Shown piece after piece: positions 18,805 to 27,383 of a stretch of DNA of 64,000 bases. Within the stretch, counting starts at the first letter, position 1, and each line of letters starts with the position of its first letter. The notes below the pieces were generated by a model. It did not search any database. It saw only the letters and a list, made by a program, of their open reading frames with translations, and was not told the origin of the DNA. Source of the stretch: Mycetocola_B reblochoni (GTDB lineage: Bacteria; Actinomycetota; Actinomycetes; Actinomycetales; Microbacteriaceae); assembly GCF_003667525.1 (NCBI RefSeq), contig NZ_RCUW01000005.1, forward strand, positions 62,001-126,000, written 5' to 3'. A program made the translations under genes and the position numbers.

Positions 18805-20042
18805 CGCGTTCCTTTCAGTGCACCGAGAACGGTGCCGAACTTCGCCGCCGTCTCCGCGTGCTCCTCGGCGGGGTCGGACCCGGCCACGATGCCCGCGCCG
18901 GCGTGCAGCGTGAGGTGGCCGTCGGCCAGCAGTGCCGCGCGCAGCACGAGGGACCAGCGGCCGTTCCCGTCGGCGTCCGTCCAGCCGACCAGTCCGGAGT
19001 AGAAGCCGCGCGGCCGATCTTCGAGCCGGCTGATGGCCTCCGCCGCGGCCGCGGTCGGCACGCCGCACACCGCCGGTGTCGGGTGGAGTGTGACCGCCGC
19101 CTCCAGGGCCGAGACGCCCGGCCGGAGGCGCGCGGTGATCCGGGTGCCGAGGTGCCACATGCGGTCGGTGGCCATGACCGTCGGCGTCGGCGGCACCTCG
19201 AGCGCCTCGACCAGCGGGCTCAGCGCGTCCCTGATGTGCTCCACGACGTGCGCGTGCTCGCGCGCGTCCTTGTCCACCCCGTCGAACGCCGGGGCGGGCT
19301 CGGAGGAGTCCGATCGCGGGCGGGAGCCGGCGAGCGGGTGGGTGACGAAGGAACGGTCGTGCACGTCGGCGACGACCTCGGGGCTGGCGCCCAGCCAGGT
19401 GCCGCCGTCAGGCAGCCGTGCGGCGAACACGTCGGCCAGGGGGTCGGCGGCCGCGAGTCGCTCGAGCAGCACCCGGGTGAGCTCGTCGGCGTCCATGTCA
19501 TCCGGAGCGGCGACGTCCATCGTGCGGGCGAGCACGACCTTGTCGAGCCGTCCGGCGTCGATCGCGCGGATCGCCCGCGCCACGATGTCCCGGTAGCGGG
19601 GGGAGTCGGGCACGGCGGCGGGGGCGGGTGCGGCCGCGAGCGGGGCCCCGCCTGCGGCGCTCGGCTCCGCGTCCGGCGGGACCGAACGCGGGGTGAACAC
19701 GGCGTCGTCGGTCACGTGCAGCAGTGCCGGCCGGTCCAGCTCGAAGGGGATCAGACCGCAGACGATGGGGGAGCCGCCCGTCCGTTCGGCCTGCCGCGCC
19801 AGCCCGGCCATGATCGTCCTGGCCGTCTCGGCCGGGTCGGCCCCGAAGGCGGGCGTGATCGTCCGTCCGCCCCGGGCCCGGAGCGTCCACGGCCCGGAGG
19901 AGAACTGCAGCTGCGCCGGACCGACGTCCGTCGTCCCGTCGCCGGTCGCCTCCGACCCGTGGCCGGGCCCGGGGGTTCCGCGGCGCTCGTCCGCCGTCGG
20001 GGTCGTCCGGCTGAGGAGGGGGGGGATGCTGCTCGGGCTCAT
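18801..20042 (-). CDS. entC: Isochorismate synthase
   Basis: A 413-residue chorismate-utilizing enzyme that converts chorismate to isochorismate, the first step of 2,3-dihydroxybenzoate formation. Family landmarks seen in order are VVLART, LGASPE, HPLAGSRPR, EHAHVVEHI, HLGTRITARL, HPTPAVCGVP, RGFYSGLVGW and AGAGIVAGSDP. It is called isochorismate synthase rather than anthranilate or salicylate synthase mainly because of its neighbours, which encode isochorismatase and the DHB dehydrogenase. The ATG at 20042 overlaps the dehydrogenase stop as ATGA, and its own stop overlaps the ligase start. The first 50 residues are low-complexity and probably disordered. Confidence 0.92.
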   Translation of the reverse strand: MSPSSIPPLLSRTTPTADERRGTPGPGHGSEATGDGTTDVGPAQLQFSSGPWTLRARGGRTITPAFGADPAETARTIMAGLARQAERTGGSPIVCGLIPFELDRPALLHVTDDAVFTPRSVPPDAEPSAAGGAPLAAAPAPAAVPDSPRYRDIVARAIRAIDAGRLDKVVLARTMDVAAPDDMDADELTRVLLERLAAADPLADVFAARLPDGGTWLGASPEVVADVHDRSFVTHPLAGSRPRSDSSEPAPAFDGVDKDAREHAHVVEHIRDALSPLVEALEVPPTPTVMATDRMWHLGTRITARLRPGVSALEAAVTLHPTPAVCGVPTAAAAEAISRLEDRPRGFYSGLVGWTDADGNGRWSLVLRAALLADGHLTLHAGAGIVAGSDPAEEHAETAAKFGTVLGALKGTR

Positions 20043-20830
20043 CGTGCGGTCGCACCCCCGTCGACGGTGATCTCCTCCGCGGTGATGTGACGTGCTCCGT
20101 CCCCGATCAGGAACGCCGCGACGGAGGCGATGTCCTCCGGCTCGGCGACGCGTCCGAGCGGGATTCCGGCGCGGAAGAGCGCCGGGTCGCCCGCGATCGC
20201 CTCCGCGCTCCTGTCCCTGCCGCCCCACATGCGCTCCACCATCGCCGTGCGGGTCGTCCCGGGGTTGAGCACGGTGCAGCGGATCCCCGCTGGGCCGAGC
20301 TCCAGCCCGAGGCTCCGGGTGAACTGCGATGCCGCGGCCTTCGAGGCACCGTAGGCGGCGAAGCCGGCCCGGGGGATCGTCCCCGCGTTGGAGGCGACGG
20401 TGAGGATGGACCGATCCCTGTGCCGCGCCGCCGACGCCCCCTGACGGAGCATGAGTCGCGCCGCCGCGAGGGAGGCGCCGATCACGGCGACGACGTTGAC
20501 GGCGAGCACGCGGTCGAGGGTCCTCCGATCCAGTTCGACGGCCGGCCCGGTGGCGAGCACCCCCGCGGCGTTGACGAGTGCCCGCAGCGTCTCGCGCTCG
20601 CCGAGCTCGTCGAAGAACGAGGCGACGGCCTCCTCGTCGGTCACGTCGATGCGCCGGCGCACGAGATCGGCCGTGTCGGCGGGGGCGTCGTCCGGCCAGT
20701 GGGCGTCCAGGGCGTACACGCGCGCCGCACCGTGGTCGGCGGGCCCGGCGAGGATCGCGGACACGATCGCCGAGCCGATTCCGCCCGCGGCACCCGTGAC
20801 GACGATGGCCTGGCGCCGATCGGCGCTCAC
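20039..20830 (-). CDS. entA: 2,3-dihydro-2,3-dihydroxybenzoate dehydrogenase
   Basis: A 263-residue short-chain dehydrogenase that would oxidise 2,3-dihydro-2,3-dihydroxybenzoate to 2,3-dihydroxybenzoate with NAD. It shows the nucleotide-binding motif TGAAGGIG, NAAGVL, the catalytic YGASKAA and NPGTTRTAM. I choose the GTG at 20830 because it overlaps the isochorismatase stop as GTGA and places the Rossmann motif near residue 12; an in-frame start about 26 codons further upstream would add a basic tail that has no match in the family. The assignment within the very broad SDR family rests on the adjacent entB, entC and DHB ligase genes. Confidence 0.88.
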   Translation of the reverse strand: MSADRRQAIVVTGAAGGIGSAIVSAILAGPADHGAARVYALDAHWPDDAPADTADLVRRRIDVTDEEAVASFFDELGERETLRALVNAAGVLATGPAVELDRRTLDRVLAVNVVAVIGASLAAARLMLRQGASAARHRDRSILTVASNAGTIPRAGFAAYGASKAAASQFTRSLGLELGPAGIRCTVLNPGTTRTAMVERMWGGRDRSAEAIAGDPALFRAGIPLGRVAEPEDIASVAAFLIGDGARHITAEEITVDGGATAR

Positions 20831-21492
20831 AGCGCGGCTCCCGCGGCCTGCGCCGGCTGCGGGTCGAGGTCGTCGAGGAGCCCCGCGGCCGTCGTCACCT
20901 GTCCGCATCGCCCCGCGACGTAGCGGATCGCCATCTCGTGCTCCTCGAGAGAGAAGTCGGCTTGGGCATCGGCGGCGAAGAACACCTCGATGTTCTGCAT
21001 GAAGGCGTCGAGCGCGGTCGTCAGGCAGCCGATGTGCGCGTACACGCCCGTCACGATGAGCTGATCGCGCCGGCGGTTACGCATCCGGTGCGCCAGGTCG
21101 GAGCGGTGGAAGGCGGAGTAGCGCCACTTCGTCAGGACGTCGTCGCTCGCGGCCGGTTCGAGCTCGTCCACGATGCGGGCCGACTCCGGGGTGGCCAGGC
21201 CTGGCCCCCAGAGATCGGTGAGCAGGCCGCGATCGGCCTGGTCCTGCCCGGGGGGCTGGGCGGTGTACACGACGGGGATCCCCTGTGCCCTGCAGCGGCG
21301 GAGCAGAGCGCGGATCGCGGTGATCGCCGTGGAGATCTGGGCCTCGGGGGCGTCGACGAAGGCGTCGACGAAGTGGCGTTGCATGTCGTGCACGAGCAGC
21401 ACGGCCCGGTCGGGCTCGATCCGCCAGCTGGTTCGATTCTGGGTTGTGTCGACGGGCGGCAGCTCGTACGGGCTGATCCGGGGCAGGGGCAC
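20827..21492 (-). CDS. entB: Isochorismatase (no aryl carrier domain)
   Basis: A 221-residue isochorismatase-fold hydrolase that splits isochorismate into pyruvate and 2,3-dihydro-2,3-dihydroxybenzoate. The catalytic aspartate is in LLVHDMQRHFV, the lysine in LTKWRYSAF, and the nucleophile region is GVYAHIGCL. The opening PLPRISPYELP matches the N-terminus usual for EntB/DhbB. Unlike EntB, it ends after the hydrolase domain with no carrier domain; a separate carrier gene lies later in the operon. The start is GTG at 21492, with GGAG seven bases upstream. It is the first gene of the operon, and an iron box lies 47 bp upstream of it. Confidence 0.92.
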   Translation of the reverse strand: MPLPRISPYELPPVDTTQNRTSWRIEPDRAVLLVHDMQRHFVDAFVDAPEAQISTAITAIRALLRRCRAQGIPVVYTAQPPGQDQADRGLLTDLWGPGLATPESARIVDELEPAASDDVLTKWRYSAFHRSDLAHRMRNRRRDQLIVTGVYAHIGCLTTALDAFMQNIEVFFAADAQADFSLEEHEMAIRYVAGRCGQVTTAAGLLDDLDPQPAQAAGAAL

Positions 21493-21539
21493 GGTGTCAC
21501 TCCAGGCGCGTTCCCGGGGCAGACGTCGCCCCAGTTCGG

Positions 21540-21558
21540 TTAGGTGAGGCTACCCTAG
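21540..21558. promoter_or_regulatory. DtxR/IdeR/DmdR-type iron box upstream of the siderophore operon
   Basis: The 19-bp element TTAGGTGAGGCTACCCTAG matches the actinobacterial iron-box consensus TTAGGTTAGGCTAACCTAA at 16 of 19 positions and is an imperfect palindrome. It lies 47 bp upstream of the entB GTG on the minus strand, where it would overlap the promoter. Candidate -10 hexamers on that strand (TAGGGT, TAGCCT) lie within the box. Under iron sufficiency a metal-loaded DtxR-family repressor would be expected to block transcription of the operon. The rpsJ promoter begins 143 bp away on the other side, so it is unlikely to be controlled by this box. Confidence 0.85.
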
Positions 21559-21701
21559 CTCGATCGCCCCTCCGCCGTCGAGAGTGTTTGACGGGCGTGT
21601 GGAAAGCCGTCGGAGCAGGGTCGGCCGTCGCCGGCGAAGCGCTCGGGTGGAAGAGTGCGACAGCCCCGGAAACACGCGGCGAAAAAAGTGACACGCCCGG
21701 G

Positions 21702-21731
21702 TTGCACGAGCCTTCCGGCTCCGGCTAAGCT
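21702..21731 (+). promoter_or_regulatory. Promoter of the S10 ribosomal protein operon
   Basis: A TTGCAC hexamer at 21702-21707 and TAAGCT at 21726-21731 are separated by 18 bp, a good fit to a primary sigma factor promoter. The predicted start near 21738 gives an unusually long 5' leader of about 310 nt before the rpsJ start codon. Confidence 0.65.
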
Positions 21732-21737
21732 TGGGGG

Positions 21738-22048
21738 GTTCAACACGTCTGCCCCCTTCCGAGTGGGCCGGCTCACTGCCAGGCAGTGCATAGGGCAATC
21801 GGTCCCTAGGCCGCGGGTAGCAGGACACCTCCTCACAAGCATCGGATGTCAATTCGATGCGTGCCGTCAGCACGCTGCTGCGGTGGGCCCTCCCGCCGCA
21901 CGGGCGACGCCCGGGTGGGGCCACGCGGGTGACCACGTGGATTGACAGATGAATAGAGGTGCGGCGAGCCGTCCCAGACGGGGAGCGCACATCAGAACCG
22001 CGTCCAATGCGAGAAACCGTAAGACGCAAGACAGAGAGTGAGTCACAC
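21738..22048 (+). promoter_or_regulatory. Long structured leader of the S10 operon; no gene seen
   Basis: About 310 nt with no convincing gene. Several local stem-loops can be drawn: CACTG/CAGTG at 21774-21788, GCATCG/CGATGC at 21839-21860, and a 9-bp stem with one G-U pair and a CCCT loop at 21879-21900. S10 operon leaders in other bacteria are targets of autoregulation by L4, whose gene (rplD) is third here. That role is an inference; I do not recognise a known leader family. Confidence 0.4.
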
Positions 22049-22357
22049 ATGGCGGGACAGAAGATCCGCATTCGACTTAAGTCGTACGACCACGAGGTCA
22101 TCGACACCTCGGCGCGCAAGATCGTCGACACCGTGACCCGTGCGGGCGCGACCGTCGTCGGCCCCGTGCCGCTTCCCACCGAGAAGAACGTGGTCTGCGT
22201 GATCCGTTCCCCTCACAAGTACAAGGACAGCCGCGAGCACTTCGAGATGCGCACGCACAAGCGCGTCATCGACATCGTCGACCCGACCCCCAAGGCGGTC
22301 GACTCGCTCATGCGTCTGGACCTCCCTGCCGACGTCAACATCGAGATCAAGCTGTAA
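22049..22357 (+). CDS. rpsJ: 30S ribosomal protein S10
   Basis: A 102-residue S10, the usual length, with the family segments QKIRIRLKSYDHEVID and RTHKRVIDI. It is part of the 30S head and in other bacteria also takes part in transcription antitermination as NusE. The ATG at 22049 matches the conserved N-terminus MAGQKIRIRL; the frame extends upstream to 21959, but that stretch is leader RNA. It is the first gene of the S10 operon, with rplC following after 14 bp. Confidence 0.97.
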   Translation: MAGQKIRIRLKSYDHEVIDTSARKIVDTVTRAGATVVGPVPLPTEKNVVCVIRSPHKYKDSREHFEMRTHKRVIDIVDPTPKAVDSLMRLDLPADVNIEIKL

Positions 22358-22371
22358 GGGGGCCCGGAACA

Positions 22372-23028
22372 ATGTCTATCCAGAACAAGACCAGCAAGGG
22401 TCTGCTCGGCACCAAGGTCGGAATGACCCAGGTCTGGGACGAGAACAACAAGGTTGTCCCCGTCACCGTGATCCAGGTCGCGCCGAACGTGGTCACCCAG
22501 GTCCGCACGCCCGAGATCGACGGCTACAGCGCCGTCCAGATCGCCGCCGGCCAGATCGACCCGCGCAAGGTCAACAAGCCCGACGCCGGCCACTTCGACA
22601 AGGCTGGGGTCACCCCGCGCCGCCACGTCACCGAGATCCGCACCGCCGACGCCGCTGACTACAGCGCAGGCCAGGAGCTGACCGTCGAGGGCGTCTTCGA
22701 GGCTGGCCAGAAGGTCGACGTCGTCGGTACCTCCAAGGGCAAGGGCTTCGCCGGTGTCATGAAGCGTCACAACTTCTCCGGCGTCGGCGCCAGCCACGGT
22801 GCCCACCGCAACCACCGCAAGCCCGGTTCGATCGGTGCGTCGGCGACGCCCAGCCGTGTCTTCAAGGGCATGCGCATGGCCGGCCGCATGGGTGGCGAGC
22901 GGGTCACCGTTCTCAACCTCCGCGTTCACTCGGTTGACGCCGAGAAGGGCCTCATCCTCGTCAAGGGCGCCGTTCCCGGTGCTCGTGGCCGCCTCGTTTT
23001 CGTCCGCAACGCAGTGAAGGGAGCCTAG
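22372..23028 (+). CDS. rplC: 50S ribosomal protein L3
   Basis: A 218-residue L3, normal for actinobacteria. The N-terminus holds LLGTKVGMTQVWDENN, the central loop has KGKGFAGVMKRHNF, and the signature FKGMRMAGRMGGERVTV follows. L3 binds 23S rRNA near the peptidyl transferase centre and is an early assembly protein. It starts 14 bp after rpsJ and is followed within 4 bp by rplD, so it is clearly part of the S10 operon. Confidence 0.97.
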   Translation: MSIQNKTSKGLLGTKVGMTQVWDENNKVVPVTVIQVAPNVVTQVRTPEIDGYSAVQIAAGQIDPRKVNKPDAGHFDKAGVTPRRHVTEIRTADAADYSAGQELTVEGVFEAGQKVDVVGTSKGKGFAGVMKRHNFSGVGASHGAHRNHRKPGSIGASATPSRVFKGMRMAGRMGGERVTVLNLRVHSVDAEKGLILVKGAVPGARGRLVFVRNAVKGA

Positions 23029-23032
23029 TTCC

Positions 23033-23683
23033 ATGGCTACCAAGCTCGACGTTATCGACACCGCAGGGAAGAAGGCCGGCTCGGTCGACCTCCCCGCGGA
23101 GCTGTTCGACGTTCAGACCAACGTTCCCCTGATTCACCAGGTCGTCGTGGCCCAGCTGGCCGCCGCCCGTCAGGGAACCCACAAGACCAAGGGTCGCGGT
23201 GAGGTGTCCGGTGCCGGACGCAAGCCGTTCAAGCAGAAGGGAACCGGTCGTGCCCGCCAGGGTTCGATCCGTGCGCCCCAGATGACCGGTGGTGGCATCG
23301 TCCACGGTCCGGTTCCGCGCAGCTACGCGCAGCGGACCCCCAAGAAGATGATCGCCGCCGCGCTGCTCGGTGCGCTCAGCGACCGCGCCCGCGGCTCCCG
23401 CGTGCACGTCGTCGAGTCGCTCGCCGTCGCCGCGGAGCGTCAGACCAAGGCCGCTGCGGCCTTCCTGGCCGGCATCGCCACGTCCAAGCACGTTCTCGTG
23501 GTCGTCGACCGCGAGGACCAGGCGAGCGTGCTCTCGGTCAGGAACCTGCCGACCGTGCACATCCTGACCCCCGACCAGCTGAACGCGTACGACGTTCTGG
23601 TCTCCGACGACATCGTCTTCACGAAGGCTGCGTTCGAGGCATTCGTCGCCGCCAAGTCGAAGAAGGAAGAGGTCTCCGCATGA
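23033..23683 (+). CDS. rplD: 50S ribosomal protein L4
   Basis: A 216-residue L4 with the long rRNA-contacting loop KTKGRGEVSGAGRKPFKQKG and GSIRAPQMTGGGIVHGP. L4 lines the exit tunnel of the 50S subunit. In several bacteria it represses its own S10 operon by binding the leader, so the long leader upstream of rpsJ makes it a candidate regulator here. Its stop overlaps the rplW start (ATGA). Confidence 0.97.
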   Translation: MATKLDVIDTAGKKAGSVDLPAELFDVQTNVPLIHQVVVAQLAAARQGTHKTKGRGEVSGAGRKPFKQKGTGRARQGSIRAPQMTGGGIVHGPVPRSYAQRTPKKMIAAALLGALSDRARGSRVHVVESLAVAAERQTKAAAAFLAGIATSKHVLVVVDREDQASVLSVRNLPTVHILTPDQLNAYDVLVSDDIVFTKAAFEAFVAAKSKKEEVSA

Positions 23684-23982
23684 GCGCCGTCCACGACAAG
23701 GACCCCCGCGACGTCATCGTCCGTCCGATCATCTCTGAGAAGAGCTACAACCTGATCGACGAGGGCAAGTACACCTTCGAGGTCGACCCGCGCGCGAACA
23801 AGACCGAGATCAAGCTCGCCATCGAGAAGATCTTCAACGTCCAGGTCGCGACGATCAACACCCTGAACCGTCAGGGCAAGACCCGTCGCACCCGCTTCGG
23901 CATCGGCAAGCGCAAGGACACCAAGCGTGCCATCGTCTCGCTGAAGTCCGGTTCCATCGACATCTTCACGGCAGCCAGCTAA
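23680..23982 (+). CDS. rplW: 50S ribosomal protein L23
   Basis: A 100-residue L23, normal length, with DVIVRPIISEKSYNLID and the beta-hairpin KTRRTRFGIGKRKD. It sits at the exit of the peptide tunnel and is the docking point for trigger factor and SRP. The ATG overlaps the rplD stop. rplB starts 26 bp downstream. Confidence 0.97.
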   Translation: MSAVHDKDPRDVIVRPIISEKSYNLIDEGKYTFEVDPRANKTEIKLAIEKIFNVQVATINTLNRQGKTRRTRFGIGKRKDTKRAIVSLKSGSIDIFTAAS

Positions 23983-24008
23983 GCGGCCGGGACTAGAGGA
24001 CACAGATT

Positions 24009-24848
<840 letters not shown>

Positions 24849-24860
24849 GAGTTGTAGAAG

Positions 24861-25142
24861 ATGCCACGCAGTCTTAAGAAGGGCCCCTTCGTTGACGAGC
24901 ACCTGCTTCGCAAGGTTGTTGCTCAGAACGAAGCCGGTTCCAAGAACGTCATCAAGACCTGGTCGCGCCGCTCGATGATCGTCCCCAACATGCTGGGACA
25001 CACCATCGCCGTGCACGACGGTCGCAAGCACATCCCGGTCTTCGTGACCGAGGCCATGGTCGGCCACAAGCTCGGTGAGTTTGCCCCGACCCGCACCTTC
25101 CGTGGTCACGTGAAGGACGACAAGAAGGGCCGTCGCCGCTAA
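24861..25142 (+). CDS. rpsS: 30S ribosomal protein S19
   Basis: A 93-residue S19 of standard length, starting MPRSLKKGPFVDEHLL and containing WSRRSMIVPNMLGHTIAVH. It forms a complex with S13 in the 30S head, contacting tRNA and the intersubunit bridge. The gene lies between rplB and rplV in the normal order. Confidence 0.97.
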   Translation: MPRSLKKGPFVDEHLLRKVVAQNEAGSKNVIKTWSRRSMIVPNMLGHTIAVHDGRKHIPVFVTEAMVGHKLGEFAPTRTFRGHVKDDKKGRRR

Positions 25143-25167
25143 GGCGGGGACGTAAGGAGGAGAAGAA

Positions 25168-25560
25168 ATGGTGGAGTCAATCGCACGTGTGCGACACATC
25201 CGCGTCACCCCCCAGAAGGCTCGTCGCGTTGTTAACCTCATCCGTGGCCGTCAGGCCCAGGAGGCGCTTGCCATCCTGAAGTTCGCCCAGCAGGGCGCGA
25301 GCGAGCCGATCTACAAGCTCGTCGCATCCGCCGTCGCGAACGCCCGGGTCAAGGCCGACGCCGCGAACACCTTCCTGGACGAGCAGGACCTGTACGTCGC
25401 TCAGGCATACGTCGACGAGGGCACGACCCTCAAGCGTTTCCAGCCGCGTGCCCAGGGCCGCGCGTTCCGGATCAACAAGCGCACGAGCCACATCACCGTT
25501 GTGCTTGCCACTCCGGACGAGGTAGTGGTCGGTCGTACGAGCAAGAAGGCGAGCAACTAA
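25168..25560 (+). CDS. rplV: 50S ribosomal protein L22
   Basis: A 130-residue L22 with ARVRHIRVTPQKARRVVNLI at the start and a tunnel hairpin ending RAQGRAFRINKRTSHI, where macrolide-resistance changes occur in other bacteria. A strong AAGGAGGAG sits upstream of the ATG. Its TAA stop shares one base with the rpsC ATG (TAATG), so the two are translationally coupled. Confidence 0.97.
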   Translation: MVESIARVRHIRVTPQKARRVVNLIRGRQAQEALAILKFAQQGASEPIYKLVASAVANARVKADAANTFLDEQDLYVAQAYVDEGTTLKRFQPRAQGRAFRINKRTSHITVVLATPDEVVVGRTSKKASN

Positions 25561-26312
25561 TGGGTCAGAAAGTCAACCCCTACGGCTTCCGTCTCGGAAT
25601 CACCACCGACCACGTGTCGCGGTGGTTCGCGGACAGCACGAAGCCCGGTCAGCGCTACAGCGACTACGTCGCCGAGGACATCAAGGTCCGTGCGCTGCTC
25701 ACCACCCAGCTGGACCGCGCCGGCGTCTCGCGCATCGAGATCGAGCGCACCCGTGACCGCGTCCGCGTGGACATCCACACGGCCCGTCCCGGCATCGTCA
25801 TCGGCCGCCGCGGCGCCGAGGCCGAGCGCATCCGCGCCGACCTCGAGAAGCTCACCGGCAAGCAGATCCAGCTGAACATCCTCGAGGTCAAGAACCCCGA
25901 GGCCGACGCTCAGCTGGTCGCGCAGGGCATCGCCGAGCAGCTCTCCGCCCGTGTCGCGTTCCGTCGCGCCATGCGCAAGGGCCTGCAGGGTGCACAGCGC
26001 GCCGGCGCCAAGGGCGTCCGGATCCAGGTCTCCGGCCGCCTCGGCGGCGCCGAGATGAGCCGCAGCGAGTTCTACCGCGAAGGCCGTGTGCCCCTGCACA
26101 CCCTCCGCGCGAACATCGACTACGGCTTCTACGAGGCCAAGACCACCTTCGGCCGCATCGGCGTGAAGGTCTGGATCTACAAGGGCGACATCACCAACAA
26201 GGAACTCGCTCGCGAGCAGGCAAGCAAGCCCGGCCGCAGCGACCGAGGCGACCGCCCGCGCCGCGCTCCCCGCCAGGAGCAGCAGCCGGTCGCGGCAGGA
26301 GCGGAAGGCTAA
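25560..26312 (+). CDS. rpsC: 30S ribosomal protein S3
   Basis: A 250-residue S3 with the KH domain (RPGIVIGRRGAEAERIR) and the C-terminal half LGGAEMSRSEFYREGRVPL. It forms part of the mRNA entry channel. A C-terminal tail of about 30 residues rich in Arg, Gly, Pro and Gln is longer than in E. coli and probably disordered, in keeping with other extended r-proteins in this operon. Confidence 0.97.
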   Translation: MGQKVNPYGFRLGITTDHVSRWFADSTKPGQRYSDYVAEDIKVRALLTTQLDRAGVSRIEIERTRDRVRVDIHTARPGIVIGRRGAEAERIRADLEKLTGKQIQLNILEVKNPEADAQLVAQGIAEQLSARVAFRRAMRKGLQGAQRAGAKGVRIQVSGRLGGAEMSRSEFYREGRVPLHTLRANIDYGFYEAKTTFGRIGVKVWIYKGDITNKELAREQASKPGRSDRGDRPRRAPRQEQQPVAAGAEG

Positions 26313-26315
26313 AGA

Positions 26316-26735
26316 ATGCTGATCCCACGCAGAGTCAAGCACCGCAAGCAGCACCACCCCAAGCGAACCGGTCAGGCGACCGGCGGCACCAAGGTGGCCT
26401 TCGGTGAGTACGGTATCCAGGCACTGACCCCCGCCTACGTGACCAACCGTCAGATCGAGTCCGCTCGTATCGCCATGACGCGTCACATCAAGCGTGGTGG
26501 AAAGGTGTGGATCAACATCTACCCCGACCGTCCGCTGACCAAGAAGCCCGCCGAGACCCGCATGGGTTCCGGTAAGGGTTCCCCCGAGTGGTGGGTCGCC
26601 AACGTCAAGCCGGGTCGCGTCCTCTTCGAGGTCGCCGGCGTCGACGAGCAGCTCGCCAAAGAGGCGCTCACCCGCGCCATCCACAAGCTGCCCCTCAAGG
26701 CACGCATCATCAAGCGCGAGGAGGGCGACGCATAA
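26316..26735 (+). CDS. rplP: 50S ribosomal protein L16
   Basis: A 139-residue L16, standard length. It starts MLIPRRVKHRKQHHPKRTG and contains RHIKRGGKVWINIYPDRPLT and GSGKGSPEWWVANVKPGR. It contacts tRNA in the A site and organises 23S helices. The stop codon overlaps the rpmC start (TAATG). Confidence 0.97.
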   Translation: MLIPRRVKHRKQHHPKRTGQATGGTKVAFGEYGIQALTPAYVTNRQIESARIAMTRHIKRGGKVWINIYPDRPLTKKPAETRMGSGKGSPEWWVANVKPGRVLFEVAGVDEQLAKEALTRAIHKLPLKARIIKREEGDA

Positions 26736-27061
26736 TGGCGATCGGTTCCAAGGAGCTCACCCCTGTCGAGCTCGACACATTCGAGGACGAGCGTCTGGCG
26801 TCCGAGCTGAAGAAGGCCAAGGAAGAGCTGTTCAACCTGCGCTTCCAGTCGGCCACCGGCCAGCTCGAGACCCACGGACGTCTGCGCGCGGTCAAGCGCG
26901 ACATCGCCCGCATCTACACCGTGATCCGTGAGCGCGAGCTCGGGATCCGGGCCACCCCCGCTCCGGCCGCGGTCCCCGAGAAGAAGACCAAGGCCAAGAA
27001 GAGCGCGACCAAGGACGCCGCTCCCGCGGCAGCCGAGACCGAGACTGAGGAGGCCAAGTAA
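26735..27061 (+). CDS. rpmC: 50S ribosomal protein L29 with C-terminal extension
   Basis: A 108-residue L29. The first 70 residues are the usual two-helix protein (ELKKAKEELFNLRFQSATGQ, VKRDIARIYTVIRERE). About 35 further residues form a Lys/Ala then Glu/Thr-rich tail that the standard 65-residue protein does not have. The ATG at 26735 overlaps the rplP stop; the frame is open further upstream, but that part lies inside rplP. L29 lies near the peptide exit tunnel beside L23. Confidence 0.95.
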   Translation: MAIGSKELTPVELDTFEDERLASELKKAKEELFNLRFQSATGQLETHGRLRAVKRDIARIYTVIRERELGIRATPAPAAVPEKKTKAKKSATKDAAPAAAETETEEAK

Positions 27062-27063
27062 CC

Positions 27064-27351
27064 ATGGCTGAGACCAACGAGAAGGTCGCCGAGGAGCTCG
27101 TCCGCGGCTACCGCAAGACCCGTCGTGGTTACGTCGTCAGCGACAAGATGGACAAGACCATCGTCGTCGAGGTCGAGGACCGCGTGAAGCACCCGCTGTA
27201 CGGCAAGGTCATCCGCCGCACCACCAAGGTGAAGGCGCACGACGAGCAGAACACTGCCGGCCGTGGCGACCTGGTCGTCATCAGCGAGACCCGTCCGCTG
27301 AGTGCGACCAAGCGGTGGCGCCTGGTCGAGATCCTCGAGAAGGCTAAGTAA
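27064..27351 (+). CDS. rpsQ: 30S ribosomal protein S17
   Basis: A 95-residue S17 with the OB-fold core GYVVSDKMDKTIVVEVEDRV and HPLYGKVIRRTTKVKAHDE. It is a primary 16S rRNA-binding protein. The N-terminal 15 residues are a modest extension. It begins 2 bp after rpmC and ends the S10 group; rplN follows after a 32-bp gap with a good ribosome-binding site. Confidence 0.97.
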   Translation: MAETNEKVAEELVRGYRKTRRGYVVSDKMDKTIVVEVEDRVKHPLYGKVIRRTTKVKAHDEQNTAGRGDLVVISETRPLSATKRWRLVEILEKAK

Positions 27352-27383
27352 GCCCCCGGCTTACTTTGTAGAAGGAGTAAACA

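Noticed and set aside
21655..22048. Possible short genes in the rpsJ leader
   Set aside because: Short frames exist but have no ribosome-binding sites or recognisable similarity; promoter position and stem-loops fit a noncoding leader.
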